NCBI GenBank assembly: GCA_905250075.1
Contig: CAJNOP010000035.1
Span: forward strand, 434,001-498,000
Reading direction: 5' to 3'
DNA: 64,000 nt
Origin: Rotaria sp. Silwood1
Taxonomy: Eukaryota; Rotifera; Eurotatoria; Philodinida; Philodinidae
A model generated the notes under the pieces. The model ran no database searches. It was not told the origin of the DNA and worked only from the letters and a program-made list of their open reading frames with translations. Each line of letters opens with the position of its first letter. Positions within the stretch are counted from its first letter, which is position 1. Below, piece after piece: positions 46,730 to 61,300 of the stretch. Made by a program: the position numbers and the translations under genes.

Positions 46730-48681
46730 TATGGTTCAGATTTTCTTTTGTAAAAAGAAAAACAACAACTGAAAAAAAAAGACTCAAAAAATAGTCGAAC
46801 TAACTAGAAATTGTTCACGTTGCACGACTAACAATGACAATGAAAGATAAAATAAAATATAGTTATCACACAAACGCAAGATAGAAAGAGAAATAAATCA
46901 ATTGATTAAGTGTAAATCAGAACAGAATTGGCCTAAGGTGAAAAGAAAAGAGAAAAAAAAGGATCAAGAGGAACGAATGTTTCGAAGAGGAATTGATACA
47001 AAACAAATGGGATGTTAAACAATACTTATTATTGAATTAGTCATCAAATATTCTTTAGATCATTTTTTATAGATAAACAAATACTGATAGTTAAATTCCA
47101 ATAATTCCAATTACTGTTTGTTCCAATGAAGAACATAATGAAATATAAAATAATCAAATGTTTTTCTTTTGTATGTGTCAAGGACGACAAATATATTAAC
47201 TTGTTGAAAAAAATAGCAGAACAAAATCTAAAAAAATATGTTTGTACAGAACGAGAAAAAAAAATATACACTAAATAGAAATTTATTTTTTCTTTTTGTT
47301 TTCTTCATTTATTTGTTTTTCTATCGATGTTGTCTGGTCGATTTTCTTGATGGAAAAAGATTCAACCTTCTCTTTTTTCTTTTCTTATTCTTTCCTATTT
47401 GACTAGTATCGGCAAAGAAACCGTGTGTAAATGTGTATATAAGCCTTATAGTAGTTTCTACCTATCGGAAAGAGCCAAGGAAGCAAGCAAACTCCGAGTA
47501 CACAAAAGAAAAAAAAATAATCTTAACTACACTCACATACATACATAGAATATAGAATCACTTGTTAAAATCATAGATAAAAAATACATACCCACTTGTC
47601 GCAATCAATCGCTACCGAACATATACAGAAGAGTGACAAGATGACCTTTATTGCAGAATTTTATTGAATGGCCTTGCAGTAAAAGCACGAAAAAATAAGT
47701 TCTATTAAGCGAAGGAGAAAATGTGTCGTTTGACTAATTTATACGTTTGAAATTGTGTACTATATGCAAGTAGTGAAGCGTTACATGCTTCTATAAATCA
47801 GATTATAGTCACAAAAAAAAGCAACCTATTCAAAGAGACACCTGGATATATCGAAAAAAAAACACCGCAATAATTTACAAATTAAGATCGGAAAATAGAC
47901 ACCTGTGAATATTTTCTTTCTGTCTTATTATCATTCTATATACAAAAGAAAGATCAGTCGTTAATTTTTTGAATATTTTTTCAATCAAGGCTTTTTTAAA
48001 TATCAAATATATCTATAAGTATTATTAAAAATGAAAGAAAAAAAAAAGAAAGAGATGGAATCAAATTCCGAAATAGATAAATAAACAAACAAAATGTATC
48101 GAATGTCCTCGACATTTCTTTTTTTTTTTCTTTTTCTCTAGTCAAGCTATTTATTAGGAAAAGAACTCGGACAAAATAGAATAAAGAACACTTCTTAGTC
48201 TGATTTGCTAAAGAGCGAAAAAAGAGAGAAAGAGAAAAAAATTGTATGCTTGGCATAATAAATTATATTATATATAATGATAGAGGGCAATAGTAAAATT
48301 GAGACTATTGAGGACATTGGTGCAACTAGAATGGTGATCAATAAACCAATTAGCGAATATTCTGTTATATTTTGTTCTTTTTTTTTTGTTGATGGCATTT
48401 TACATCTTAAAAAGTCAAATGTTAATATGATTTCTTCTTTCTTTTAGCATCTTATATGATTGCGATAAAATTAATAACTAAAGATGACATTTCAATTTAT
48501 ACTATAGAACTTTCATTTATTAATAGATAGACAGTTTAATAAGAATATCAAGAAATAAATAAGTATATGATTTCAGAAAATGCATCTATTCTGAAGATTT
48601 ACTATCATCTAGTTAAACTATTAAATCATGTAAATTTGAATTAAATATTAATTGATAAAAAAAGAAAGATCCAGGTACATC
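46730..48681. other. Upstream flank of CNNM
   Basis: No gene seen. TATATAAG at 47437-47444 is a possible plus-strand core promoter, but no coding exon follows it. The rest is polyA/T-rich sequence. Confidence 0.4.
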
Positions 48682-49566
48682 CAGAGATGCCAGATCTTCC
48701 GAATTCGGGCATTTTATTCCGAACGATTTCTGACTTGCCGAATTTTGACATTTTCTAGACTTAGACTTAGCAAACTTGTTGATTTGATCAGGAGACTCTT
48801 GATTTTTCGACTTTTCTCCTGATAGAAAATTTACTGAATTCAGGAATAGATTATTATTATTTGCTCCAGATTTTTCAGCTTGTTCCTAATTGATTGTTAG
48901 CAATATTTTGGACTAATATGAGAGTTAGAAAAGAAGCGAGCTGTTGCAGTGTGAGCTGTTGGTGAAGTGGGGATAAATAGAAGAGCCAAATTGATGTCAC
49001 CATACTGTAAAAAGCGTTGCGAATTGCTCGGTAAATAATTTGTTGTATATCTTTCAGTTAATTTTTTAAATCATATTAGTTAATGAATTGACTTTTTTTT
49101 CCTATTCTATTGCGTATTCTAAAAGCTGACCGTAAAATCACTGTTAAAATAAAATTTAAGGAACTATCACTTTTTCTGATTTTAAATTCAGTGAAAGAAA
49201 AATTTTGAGTATCAATTTGATATGTATCAATGTACAGTGCTTATGTGAACAAGAATTTGAAATTTCCTTGATGAAAAGGTCATCCGACAGCGCTTGAACT
49301 TCAAATTAAAGAAAACACCTGATTTTTCTCCGAATTTCGTAAAACAATTGTCTTGAAAAACTCCTGATTTTCTAAAAAATACAGTCTAATTAAATTTGAA
49401 TTCGGTAAGCCTTATGTAGACAATATTTTCCCAGCAGAAAGAACATCTATTTATGTCTCTAAGTGATAAAGAATTGATTTTGAAATTTTTTTCGAATTCA
49501 TTGAAAAAATTTCAAAATTTTGATATGGGAAAATCTGATTTCTAACGTTTTCATCTGGCAACCCTG
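48682..49566. mobile_element. Non-autonomous hAT element, 885 bp
   Basis: A perfect 8-bp target duplication GGTACATC flanks it (48674-48681 and 49567-49574). The ends are CAGAGATGCCAGAT and, reverse-complemented, CAGGGTTGCCAGATG, matching the CAGGGxTGCCAGAT type common in hAT elements. The interior has many short CTGATTTTC/GAATTC motifs but no open frame of transposase size. The perfect duplication suggests a fairly young insertion. Confidence 0.9.
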
Positions 49567-49574
49567 GGTACATC

Positions 49575-52500
49575 AAATTACGATTTGAAATTTCTTTAAG
49601 AAAAAATTTTGGATTGACGAGACATGCTGGTTAATAATTTCTTCCGTTGCACAAATTAGTCAATGGTTTTGTTTTAGGTCATCGTTGCAACACGAAGAAT
49701 AATGAATCAGCTCATGTAGCATTAGTAGTGTTTCAATACGAAACAAAACTGAATGAGTCTCAATCAAAAGTAAATAGAATTTCAGTCTTTTTATTTACTG
49801 GATATATCAGAAATAATCTAACAGGAACAATAATGAATAACTCTGCCATATTTTGCTGAAATGAGCTAATTCTTTTTCTGATGATAAAAAAAGAGTTGCA
49901 AGTTCTTTTCTCTAAACCATCAGCTAATTGACACATTTTAACTTTAGCACAATCAATTTCAATCGAAAGTTGGCTTCCTTTTTTTTCCGGTACTTTCATT
50001 AGTAGTCAATTATAAGGAATGTAGAGATGTGGAAATTTTTGTTTTGACATATGCAATTTTTCAGAGTTTTTTCGCTCATTATTTTAATAACAACGTTTTT
50101 TATTTCAATCAATAAATGAAGATACTACAGTCAAAACGCTTTGGAGCTAAGTAGACATTTCATGTTTTCTAGTATTTTGACTTCAGCATCGTCATTTGTT
50201 GTTAAAAATCGAAAATTCTTATTATTGAAATACTCCGTGAATAAAACTTCTATAGAATGAAATATATTAAAAAGTTTTTGATTACTTTAGTATCTTTGCA
50301 GTTGACTATCTGTTTTTCGAGAATTTTCCATTCCAGAATAATTTCATGAAGCCAGACAGACTAGTGAAACTGTAAAGATTGTAAATAATTTCTTTTGAAA
50401 CTTGAGAAAATTTAAGAATATGACAGTTTGAACAATAATACAGACATCTGAAATCTATTGTTTATCTTTTTCACATCATGGAAGTGTTTCTCTTTTAACT
50501 AAATAATAGTTTTAACCGATGATTACTAAACTTATCGTTCATGATTCAAGAACTGTTAGTGCAACCTCTCTGAAATTAAAATGTCAAATATGATATAGCT
50601 GATGTTGTTAACTTCAGGAGATTGCTTTAATCTATATAATTTTCAAAACATCTCTTCATGGTCATTTTACTTAATCCTGCGGAAATGTAATAGAGATAGT
50701 TCATATATAAGAACAAAAAATTATTGATATGCGATCTGTGATCGTATATCTACATTTGTTACGGTCTTGAGACCAAAATTTCTACCCGCTATACTTCAAC
50801 ACTACTTTTGGATTGTGTTTCAAAAACCTATTGTGGTAAGTTACTTCTGAGATACTCATTATAGAAACAAACTGTTCATATTACATGTCAACAAAAATTT
50901 TCGTTTTTCTATTTGTTTTAGGTTGAAATTGTTTCATGTTTTACTTGATGATTGTATGGTAAGAAGAAGTTGTAGTCATGGGATATTCCTACGAGTAAAT
51001 CCGATAAAATGTACTCTCTTAATTATGTTTAATTGTTTAGTCAATATTGAATGTACAATTACAAAAAGAATATTAAGAAATTGAACAAATAATGGTTGTT
51101 CATGGATATGCTTTTAAAGTAGATAATCAATTTCGACAAACAATAAAATCGTATTATTTTTCTGTTCTTTAAGAAATTTGTATAGAGTCATTTTCATGGA
51201 GTAAAAATTCAATTACAATAATCTTTTTTTTCTTTTTCAGAAAATTTTCGACGTATTCTGTATTTACAGTAGAAATTTATAATACGAAGATCGGTCTAGT
51301 TTATGATTGCATCGATATTTAATATATGAAATAGTGAATTTTCTCGTATTTTAGTTTAGATATATAAGCAGAAGTAATATTTTTTTAGATTCTTCTATCT
51401 TATTCGATAAATCTATGAATAAATATTATGAAATTTCATTTTTTTATTTTAACTAAATCGATTTTATATCTATGCTCTAAGCAAACCATTAATGAAAATG
51501 TAAATTATCTTTATCAGCACTATATGTTTACATGATTAGTGCAAAAACATCAACAATTACAATTCATGAAGATATTGATGTGATGAACAGTTCAGAACAA
51601 CGATCGACATTGATTGATTAAGATTTTCTTGTTTTCTTTTCGTTGAATGAGAATAAACGTTCAATTTTGTCGAGTGATTATTTCCTTCTGTTTATTTTGT
51701 CTTTTGCAACTAATAAACAATATCAACAGTATTGATAATACTAAAAATGGGTCAACCGATCAATTTTTATCATGTGTTCCAATGAAATATAAACAGTGAA
51801 ATTACTAAGCTACTAGAAAAATTTATACACAAGTAAATACATAAAGAATATTATGGAAGTCGAAAGAAGTGAATTGCACTTTATTAGAAACCGATTTGGA
51901 ATCGAATTGGACTGGTTGACCTTTTAACACTCGTCGGTTTCTTTTTCTTGATTCATAGATCATTGAAGCTAGTCTATTTTGTTCGTTGTTATCAATTTTC
52001 ACGGTTCTAACGATCCAAAAATATGAGTGTGAAAGTTTTCAACTCACGAATTTCTAGTCGTCATCAAAGTACTAGCTGTGAATTTTGAATTCATGTTTTT
52101 TCATATAGTGCAATAGTATTCTCGGATCAAGCCGAATGTATTGATTAGAGTCACGAAAAATTAGTCAATTATTAGAAGTTAAATTTGATATAAGCTAAAT
52201 ATTTTTAGTCTCGAAATTTTGAGCTCACTTTTGCCATTCCATTTTTAATCGTCGATTGTCAGAAATTCTTAATGGATAGCACAGTTTCAGTTCATGCTTT
52301 TCTAACGTACATATCAGAAAAAATTCTGTTTGGTTGTGAAATCTTTGGCAATTGCTATTTCATTCGACTATGACAATATCTAGGTATTAAGAAATCTAAA
52401 AATATGAAGCCTTGCATAAAAATTGAGTTTCCTAGCTCATTTTGTTTCCTTATCGACATTCGTTGTCTTATAAGGGTTGAGAAGCCTTTGAATTGTGTTT

Positions 52501-53657
52501 AATAATGATTTCAAACAAGAAAACATCTAACTTATCAATTTTTTATAAAGAAATTATATCAATATTGAAGAAAACCCATGCAAAACAAAACATAGATGTT
52601 GTTCAACATCAGTCGTATGAGTTAGTAAATTAAAAGTTTTGAAAATAGCTTTTTCGTCGTTCTTGATATGAGCTTATATGGAACGCGACAAAAAATAAAA
52701 TAAAACGTGTTTAGATTCGAAACTGCAAAAGTTATATGATTTTTACATTGTATGTCTTTGTGAAGCTGCCGTAATACACTTTCTCGCAAAAGAACTAGTT
52801 GATTAATTGATACCTACCGGTTTTTTTACCGGTCAATTGTTTAATGCAACTAGTTGCTCTAAGTTGATGGAAAAAATTCGACTGATTCCAAGTTTGATTG
52901 AAAACGACAAAATAATTAATTCAGTCGATTAATGATTCGTAAAACTTATTGTATATTTCAAAATCAATTGTATCTCATTACACTTATTTTATTTTAAGTT
53001 ATCTAAGTCAACTGTGTAATCTGAAAAATAATATGAGAATATCTGATGGAAATTCTATACAATTACTACGTATTACTTTCTAATATATTTGTTTATGAAT
53101 CTCATTTTTTTGAATAAAATCTCAAGCTTTATTCTTGTGTTCGACTACTTCAAATTAATACATATTTACTTTGTTTCCAGCAATTAACATAACACGTAGA
53201 AACAATATTGACCGTCATTATTTTGAAGTAGAATATTCAATGAATTATAATTTTATCTGAAGTTATCTAATACATTTTGAACACAAACAAAAAAGGTTTC
53301 TCAAAAGACATCTTCATGTAAGAAGGTTCAATACCATCTTCATGTTTACATTCCAACTTTGTTAAAGATTTCTTAGTTCAAATTGAAATATAAAATTAAC
53401 TAGCGTTAAAAATTTTTTTTTGAAAGATGATATATTAAAGAAAAACTTATATTCCGAAAATCAGTAGCAGAACTTAATCTTGTTAAAATCACACTATAAT
53501 TTAATAATATTGTTTTTTACATTTACATTATCTCTTAAAATTGACATATTTTTAGACTCAAAAATCAATAGATATGTTTGTGAATTGTTTATCTCATTTT
53601 TCTATGATTGACTGATTGCCACTTGATTCTGGTTTTTGTATAGTTGAAAACGAATAT
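49575..53657. other. Gene-poor stretch with exon-like remnants
   Basis: Nothing can be assembled into a gene. Coding-like but broken pieces: 49904-49999 (-), MKVPEKKGSQLSIEIDCAKV; 51041-51171 (+), after an acceptor, MVVHGYAFKVDNQFRQTIKS following one TAA; 51518-51621 (+), after an acceptor, TITIHEDIDVMNSSEQRS ending in TAA. The family is not recognised. At 52796-52854 a hairpin is formed by AACTAGTTGATTAATTG / CAATTGTTTAATGCAACTAGTT around CCGGTTTTTTTACCGG. Confidence 0.4.
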
Positions 53658-56600
53658 TTACGAGTGAAATTTCAGCAAATTATCAACAAACTGAGGCATC
53701 AAATTATTGGTTTTGCTCATTAATATTCGATTGTTTCTCGATTCTTCAAATAACAAAGATTCATTGAGCGTATATTGATGATCCTCAATGTCTTCTAATT
53801 GGATTCCACCTGTGTAACATACACTATCAGTGATTTGTGGATTAGGTTTCTTAACAATATGAAAACAACTGGTGGATGCTCCTGGTAAACGACAGTGAGC
53901 AAAGAAAAACGAATTGTTATTTGGATCACCAAGACCAATACGAGTATAACCTAAATTAGCTTGGTTGTAGCTGATACGTTCATATTTGAAAAGATGAACA
54001 TGACTAAATCACAGAAGAAAACATGAAGAAGTATAATAATCAAAGATAAAAACATATAATATTCATACTTAATGTAGATATGTTGTGCAAGACTATCTGT
54101 TTTACAAAGAGTCCAACCACAAAAACGAGTACCATCGAATGAACCAGTCTAAGAATAATAAGAAAAAAACAGTTTAAATCAGAAAATAACTATTGTTAAC
54201 GACAAAATATAATGCATATCAATTTTTTTTTAAATATCTAGAGAACGAAAGTAGCTGAAAATTTGCAGTTTACAATATCGGAAAGAGACATGGAAAAGTA
54301 ACACTTTACTGAATTATTTGGACTATGTTTCAGTCGTTCAGGTGAGTTATTGCTATAGATTTTGATCAGAAGTTTTATAAAAACCTTCCTCAACTACCTA
54401 TGAGTTTCGCTTTAGGAAATCAACAGCAAAAACATTTCTCTTTAGACCTACGCAAGACCGACTCTTCTAGCTTATTCCATTCAGGAGTTATAAATATTTT
54501 ACTGAAAGCCTTGTAATCAGCCAAATGATCATTGGTAGCTTTCAACTGTATTCAGTTCGATGTATTCGTCTTTGCTGAGTGTAATGATGTTATTTTTTGT
54601 TAGTTTTGAAATGACCTGACATGAGAAAGACAATATCTTTAAAATGTCTCATATAATGTTACAAGCTTTGCATCGACTGAATTACAAAAATCATGATCTA
54701 GCTACTTACGACCATATTGACACTAAAAATAGATACTACGATAGGAGTCAGTGTAGAGTAATACATTGAATTCAATAAAACTTTCGAATGATCAATGATC
54801 AGTTGACCGCTTTCAAAGTTTTCAGTAAGCTCATTGTAACTCTCGTATGGAATAAACTAGAAGAATTGATCTTGTGTAAATCCATAGAGAAATGTCCTGC
54901 TTGATTAACCCATAATTCAAACAATTCATTAAACTGTCATTTTCTCTACGTTTCTCTTTCCAATGGTAAAGCCTACAGGATTCTAGTTACTTTTGTTTTC
55001 AAGATATTCAAAAATTAACAATGGACATCATATTTTGTCATCAAGAATAGAATACTTGATAACTTACAGCACATGGTATCATCACTATATAATATTTTAC
55101 ATCCATATAACGAAAACCTAATCGAAATGTATCTTTGTCTCCATCGGTAACATACTGCAACAAAACAAATGTAAATCTTTTCTGATTAATGTCATTAACA
55201 AATGATTACTTTATAGAATAGTTCATGATTATCATTCATCAATTTTGTCATATAAATTCCATTCCATACACGTTTTTTGTCAACTAATATTGTAGCACTA
55301 TCCAATTCATATTCATGTTCACCACAAGTTGTATTAAGCAAATTCCATACAGATGGATGTTGTCGACTTATATAAGCATCAGGAAAGAAAAGAGCACCAA
55401 ATTTGAGATACATTGGATCGGAAACAAAAAGATCTATGGGATCTCGTGTAACATATGCATCAGAATCGAGAAATAGTACTTCAGCAAAAGTAGCACTAAC
55501 AATTGCTGCCGGTTTATAAGGAAAACTTTTCAATAGATTGCCTGTACGAGGTTTGTAAACATGAGTAGAATTAAGTTTCCAGATTTGTCGACGAGTTCTA
55601 CATTGAGCTCTGTCAAAACAACAGATGCTGACATTGAGTTTTGATGCCTTATTAAGCAAGCTCATCATTCTATTTTCTGAGATTTGACTTGATGAATACC
55701 ATATCTAAAAGAGAAAAGGTCAAATTTATTTTGAAATTGATTTGAAGGAACAATACTATCTTGATGTTTCTTTGTGTGTAACAAATTAAGACATATTGTA
55801 TCCATGGTTGAGATTGAAAGTGATTTTTTCTGTTCTTTCGAAGACATCAAGAATAATAATAGAAATCTCATGAAATCATCACTCAAATAAAAAACTTATA
55901 AATGAAAGAGCATTTACGATCAAAATGATAAACTCAAGAAGTCTGATCACTATCAAACTAGATCATCGAAAACAAAGAGATACAAATAGTATATGGTGTA
56001 GTCTTTGTGAAATAGGAGCTCAATAGATGAAGACACCTTGTATACAGTGATATTAGGACATGTTGGATAGAAGTTTTTGATAATTTTCATTATTAATCAT
56101 ACAATATTCAAACAGATCAGTTTTTGTGCTAACTTTGTACAAAAAAAGGAACAAACTACTCAGCTTTTTTTTATTCATGTGAGACTCGATTATAATATTC
56201 GCCTAAGATATGAGTTTTTGTTCGCTTGTGAGCAACATTTCAAGTTTTTGAGGCATTTTTTGTGAAATATGAGCTGTAGTCACTCCTTCATCAGACCGTG
56301 GCAGACGATTTTTTTTGATATGCGATCACACACTCTATACCAACAACGTGTCGTTATAATATATGAATTACTTACCTATTGCATTTTTAAAGGGCCAAGC
56401 AGAACTATGGTGAAGAGATGTATCTCAAAAAAATCTTCCTGTGATTAACAATAGTGACTACATTGTATGTCACATTTTGGTCCCACAACGATTGCGCAAC
56501 CAGCTTTTCTTTGTTTCATATATTTGATGATCAAGTAGGAACTCATATAGACAAAAAAAATTGAGTAATTTGTTCCCTGTATATACAAAACTAGTTCAAA

Positions 56601-58329
56601 AATCGCAATGTCTGTCTGCTGGGGTATTGTCCAAGACAGTTCCGCTGCTGTTCTAATAAATCAAATATACGAATTGTATACTGTTTTGTCTTTCTCTTCT
56701 ATCAGCTCTGAAAATTGAAACCACTCTTGACACGTAAAAGCATCCTTCATTTTCGCTTCTTTTATTAGTGTTGAAAACTCATATTGAAATCATTGATCTT
56801 TGGTTTCGGTCACTAGAGAAATATACCTAAACAATGATGATTATGATTTCTAAGATCGTTGTTTATTGGGAGAAGCTACTGAATAATTGGTGATTTTTTA
56901 CCCTAGTTGATACAAAGTAGAGAAAACTTCGACTTAAAACTTCTATTCAGAGTTTTCTTTCGAAACATATATATTAGTCCTAAAAAGTACAGAGTTTAGT
57001 TAGAAATATGATCATCTTCTTTCTGTCAGATTGTGATACTTGATTGAAATTCATATTCTTAGATGAATATTGTGAAAAGATGACTCCATTAATAATAATA
57101 ACTCAATTATTTTCATCATAATTCTATCGTTTATACTCTTCAGAAAGCTAGTTATACTTTTCTAATATGAAGATTCCGAGTATTTTGATAGAAAATTTTA
57201 ACTAACCTGTCCCTTAAATACAGAGTAATGGTTAGAAATTATGACATATATAAATTATTTCTCAAAACCTGCGCTATATAACATTTTCACAGAACGTCCT
57301 TCAAAGAATAATAATAACCTGCTAGTTGAAACAAGTTGTGCCCTTTATACTGAACGACGAACGAAAACGCAGTGAGTCGTTCTTGATTAACAAAAAGATT
57401 GGCTAGCCACTAAAAATACGCTACAGGCTTTTCCAATGGGAATATATTTGTAACATAAAAACGAATATACCTATGTTTTTAACATTCTATGCAGCTCGTT
57501 TTTCTACGTCACTCTTAGAACTATCGAAAGCGTTATAAGCAGGTCTTCAATAAATTGTTGTAAGTGAATATTCTGAGAAAAAGATTAAAACTGATAAACT
57601 TTTTTTTCTTTATTTTTTAATCGGTTCGGTTCGGTTTGAGATTTTTTCGGTTCGATTTAGTTCGGTTGCAAAAAAAAACACGAACCGATCCCATCACTGA
57701 AACATAGTTCTCAATTTTTTTGTCATATCAAACATGCAACACTCGTTTTAATTTTTCATCGTACGAAAGTTTTGATTAATCACTAATTCAGTCATTCGTT
57801 ACTTGTTTTATCACGTTTTCGTGTAGAACAAAAAAAAAATTCATTTTGATGTACGTCTAAATGGAATTATATTTACTTGAACATTTAATTGACTACCACT
57901 GTGTTCAATCATTCTTAGATTGACTCTTGCTAATGTTAATTGAAGTGGTCCAACAGTAAGAACAATACCTCGACCATGAAAATATTCGTTTGGATAAGGT
58001 ACAATTTGTTGACTAAGTGTTATAAGTAATTTCGATATAATAGGGAAATTTTGTTCTTGTTCTTTATTTAATGATCTCGTTGTATTACAACCACGTGATG
58101 CACTATCATACATCCGAGAATAACTCGCTAAGTGTTCATTAATTAGTTCATCTTTGAACGATGCATTGATCAGATATAACACTGGTGAATTGGCAGATAA
58201 ATATAAAAGAAAGTGATCTTGTGGCTTCGGTATCATAAATATAATGATAAGAAACAAAACTATTGTATGTAAACAACAAATCACTTTGATATATTTTGCC
58301 TGAGTATCCTTCTTTGTTATTAGAGACAT
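53658..58329 (-). CDS. MNN1-like alpha-mannosyltransferase (GT71 type), 5 exons
   Basis: A 486-aa type II Golgi-style glycosyltransferase. Exons from the 5' end: 57877-58329, 55210-55704, 55068-55154, 54069-54148 and 53658-54003, all phase-consistent. The N-terminus has one membrane anchor (VICCLHTIVLFLIIIFMI, about 18-35) and a lumenal stem. Then come GRGIVLTVG, joined across a 2.2-kb intron (LNVQ-IWYSSSQ, as in L(P)VE(V/I)WY of the family), FPYKPAAIVSATFAEVLFLDSDAYV with the DxD-like DSD at about 231-233, FGALFFPDAY, a conserved GDKDTFRLGFRYM, RFCGWTLC and HVHLFKYE. This matches the fungal MNN1/GT71 family that adds alpha-1,3-mannose to glycans; substrate here unknown. Introns 2 (2172 bp incl. 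55705-57876) and 3 (54149-55067) are long for this genome. Fungal-type ancestry is inferred. Confidence 0.85.
57618..57688. repeat. CGGTT-rich short inverted repeat
   Basis: AATCGGTTCGGTTCGGTTTG opens the stretch and CACGAACCGATC closes it, with a third CGGTTCG copy between. It lies in the first intron of the glycosyltransferase. The same ATCGGTTCGG / CGAACCGAT arrangement is at 29184-29251, so this may be a small dispersed element. Confidence 0.5.
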
Positions 58330-61300
58330 ATTTATAAATTGATAAGATAATTTGTTATATTAACTTTTTGAAAAATATATTTTACAACAAAATCTAAGTA
58401 AAAAAAAACAACTGCATTCAATAATCTAATATAATTTAGAAAAAAAATCAAAGGTTCAATTATATTCTAATAAAAATAATTATTTAATTAATTAAGACAA
58501 TGTCATCAATTTGATATTATTATCGTTAATAAATAAAACAAATCAATGTATGATCAATGACTGTCTTCGAATAAGTTCTTACCTTAATTATGTATGAGGA
58601 CTGACTATATGAATTAGTTATTTTATCTCAGAATAAATTATTTTAAACTGGTTCAAAAAAATAACATACAAAATCAAGTACATGAATCATTGATAACTTA
58701 TGATGCACTATTCTGTTGCATTTTCATCATATCGAGTTCACTTATTTACATACATGATTCGGTTGAATGAATTCTGATTGAAAGCAAACGAAACAAGAAA
58801 AAATTTATATTTTATTAGTATGACAAATAATACATTAAACCATAACGAAAAATAATGCACTGATTTGAAACACGTCAATCAAACAAGGTACTTGATTAAA
58901 AATATCTATTAAGGTTTCTAACGAATAGATTATTTTAAGGTATCATCAATTAGTTGATAGTTTTTTTGCTTATTGATTGATGACAGAACGAGAAAGAAAA
59001 CGACGATATGGTATACATTGGATACCATTACACTCATTTTTTTGTACAAGAGATAAGCGTGATTTACAAGATCGCGACTCAATATTTTTTTTTCGAGAGG
59101 TTTTATTTAAGATAGTTTTTTTTCTCTTAGTCAAGTTATTATAATTATGAGTTTCAAATGAAAAAAAATAATTTTTTGGTGTAACTAAATTGATGAATGA
59201 CTATCTTAGGATAATCTTTTCTTTTTTTTATAGATAATATGTTTGAAACAAATTTTCTACTTAATAATAAAATGAATATTTGGTGACGCTCACAACTTTT
59301 CGAAGACAATAGTGAGTGTAAGTGCAAATTGAGGTTTTTGCGTTTTTCACCTTCCCAGATCCTAGCAACTAGGGATGGGAGGAGAACTAAAGATTATTGA
59401 GTACCTTGTTATAGCAATGGAAAAAAAGCACGTCAGTAATAACAGTCCGAAGATTATTTTGGAATGTTTTAGAACCGTCCAAAGCACTCTATGTATCTAA
59501 GATTTCTATTAGAGTTTTTAAATAGTCTAAATTTTATGAACTTTAGTAACTAATACAACGAAAGGTTTCCATTGTAGGTGTCAATCAACAAGTCAGCGCT
59601 ATTATTGATGTAGCAGAGCCAGAATAAGAGGGATATAGAAAAATATGAATTGATTTGATTCTAAATTTAGGCTAAACTCAAAATTACATGTCAAAGTTCA
59701 TCGAAAGAAAGGATGTTGTGTTCAAGATCTTGCTAAACGATTCAATCAACGTGTATAGCACGATAAAATAGTGATTGAATTAACGGAACGGAATAGAAAA
59801 TAAATGATATTTCTCGCTTACTATAACATGTCTCATATGTACCATCATTCAGAGAAAAGAAGTCATGTATTGAAGATATATCGGATAATACAAATAAATT
59901 TTTTCAGTATAACAATTTTAAATGAATCAAATAAATTAGTTGAAAAATTATTCTAAATGCAAACATTTTCGAAAAAATAAAATTTTAGCAAGTCCTTATC
60001 AACTACAAAAATGATTATCATGTGAGTCTATTCATTGATTTAACATTTTCTAAACTGAATTATTTTAACTTCTCTGATAGTATATCATAAATATGCTTTG
60101 ATTTTAACTAATTTTATCTTTTGATTTAACCCTGAAGATGATCAGGACGGCATTTTCAGACGAAAGTAAAAGTTATCGAAGGATTTTGTGATAAATATAG
60201 ATCGAGTCGTTTTTTTTTATGTTGATTCTGTATATATGATTTGTTTTGATCGCAAGCCTGATTATTCAGACCAAAATCCGTCAAATATCAGTAAAAATAG
60301 GTAACTTTTAATAGTAATGAACATTGTATTATTTGACTAAACTAACTTAGTCATGAATCAAGCCGAACGCAATAGTATAATTTTGTAAATCTTTGAAAAG
60401 TCTATCGAATGATACATAGTTCCAAGTGAATCACTGCTTTCACAGCTCAATATCAAAGGAATTTTGTCATGAGTGTTTTCATATTGTGCATACCAAGTGA
60501 ACAATGTCATTTAAAAGAAAAAGGGACAGAGCTTTCAGTTGGTGTAATCAATCAACTTAAAGAAGCTGAGAAAAGAAGGGAAAATTTCCATATGATGACT
60601 GTCTTGTATCATGATATAGAAGATCGAAAATATTATAGGTTTTAGTGAGGTGTGTACAGTCGAAATAAAGTCTAGCGGTCTAATTAAAACAGCGATCGAC
60701 TTTTGATACCAGAAGTGACTCTTGGTAGAATAAGAAACCCAATTTCGAGAAGAAGGCCACTTTCGTTACTTTTTTTTTATTTAAATGTCTCGAATAACAA
60801 AAAAGTAGATGTTGAAATTTTCTCTTGCAAGAAGAATGTTCGATAAAAATAGAAGGATAAAAGCAGACGTACAAAATCGACTGATGTGCATCAATACAGC
60901 TCAAAGAAAATTTTGGAAAATATTACCCTGTACAAAAAGTTTTTTCATTTAGAAATTCAAATAAAAAAATCTTATTTTTGTACCAATAAGAGTATAAGCT
61001 TCGTACACAAGTTTTATAATTTATTTCTTGATAGAAGATATTGAAACAACTTCTTCTTGTATTAATTATACAATGCTTTACTTTTTGAGGTGAAAACTAC
61101 AATTATTAATTGCTGATGAATAACAATATAGTTTTCAACATCACCTTTTTTTTTATGTTTAAAGTAAATCGATTTTTCTTTCACTTTCTTCGAATATTTG
61201 GGTGAAAAACTGAATCCAGCTTTTTGTTAATATTGATGACAAGAGAAATTCTTTTAAGAATTTATATCCGTTTGAAGAAAAGTTTCGTTTTAACGACAGC

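Noticed and set aside
47437-47444. TATATAAG as a plus-strand promoter
   Set aside because: No coding exon follows within reach, and the nearest gene (CNNM) runs on the other strand.
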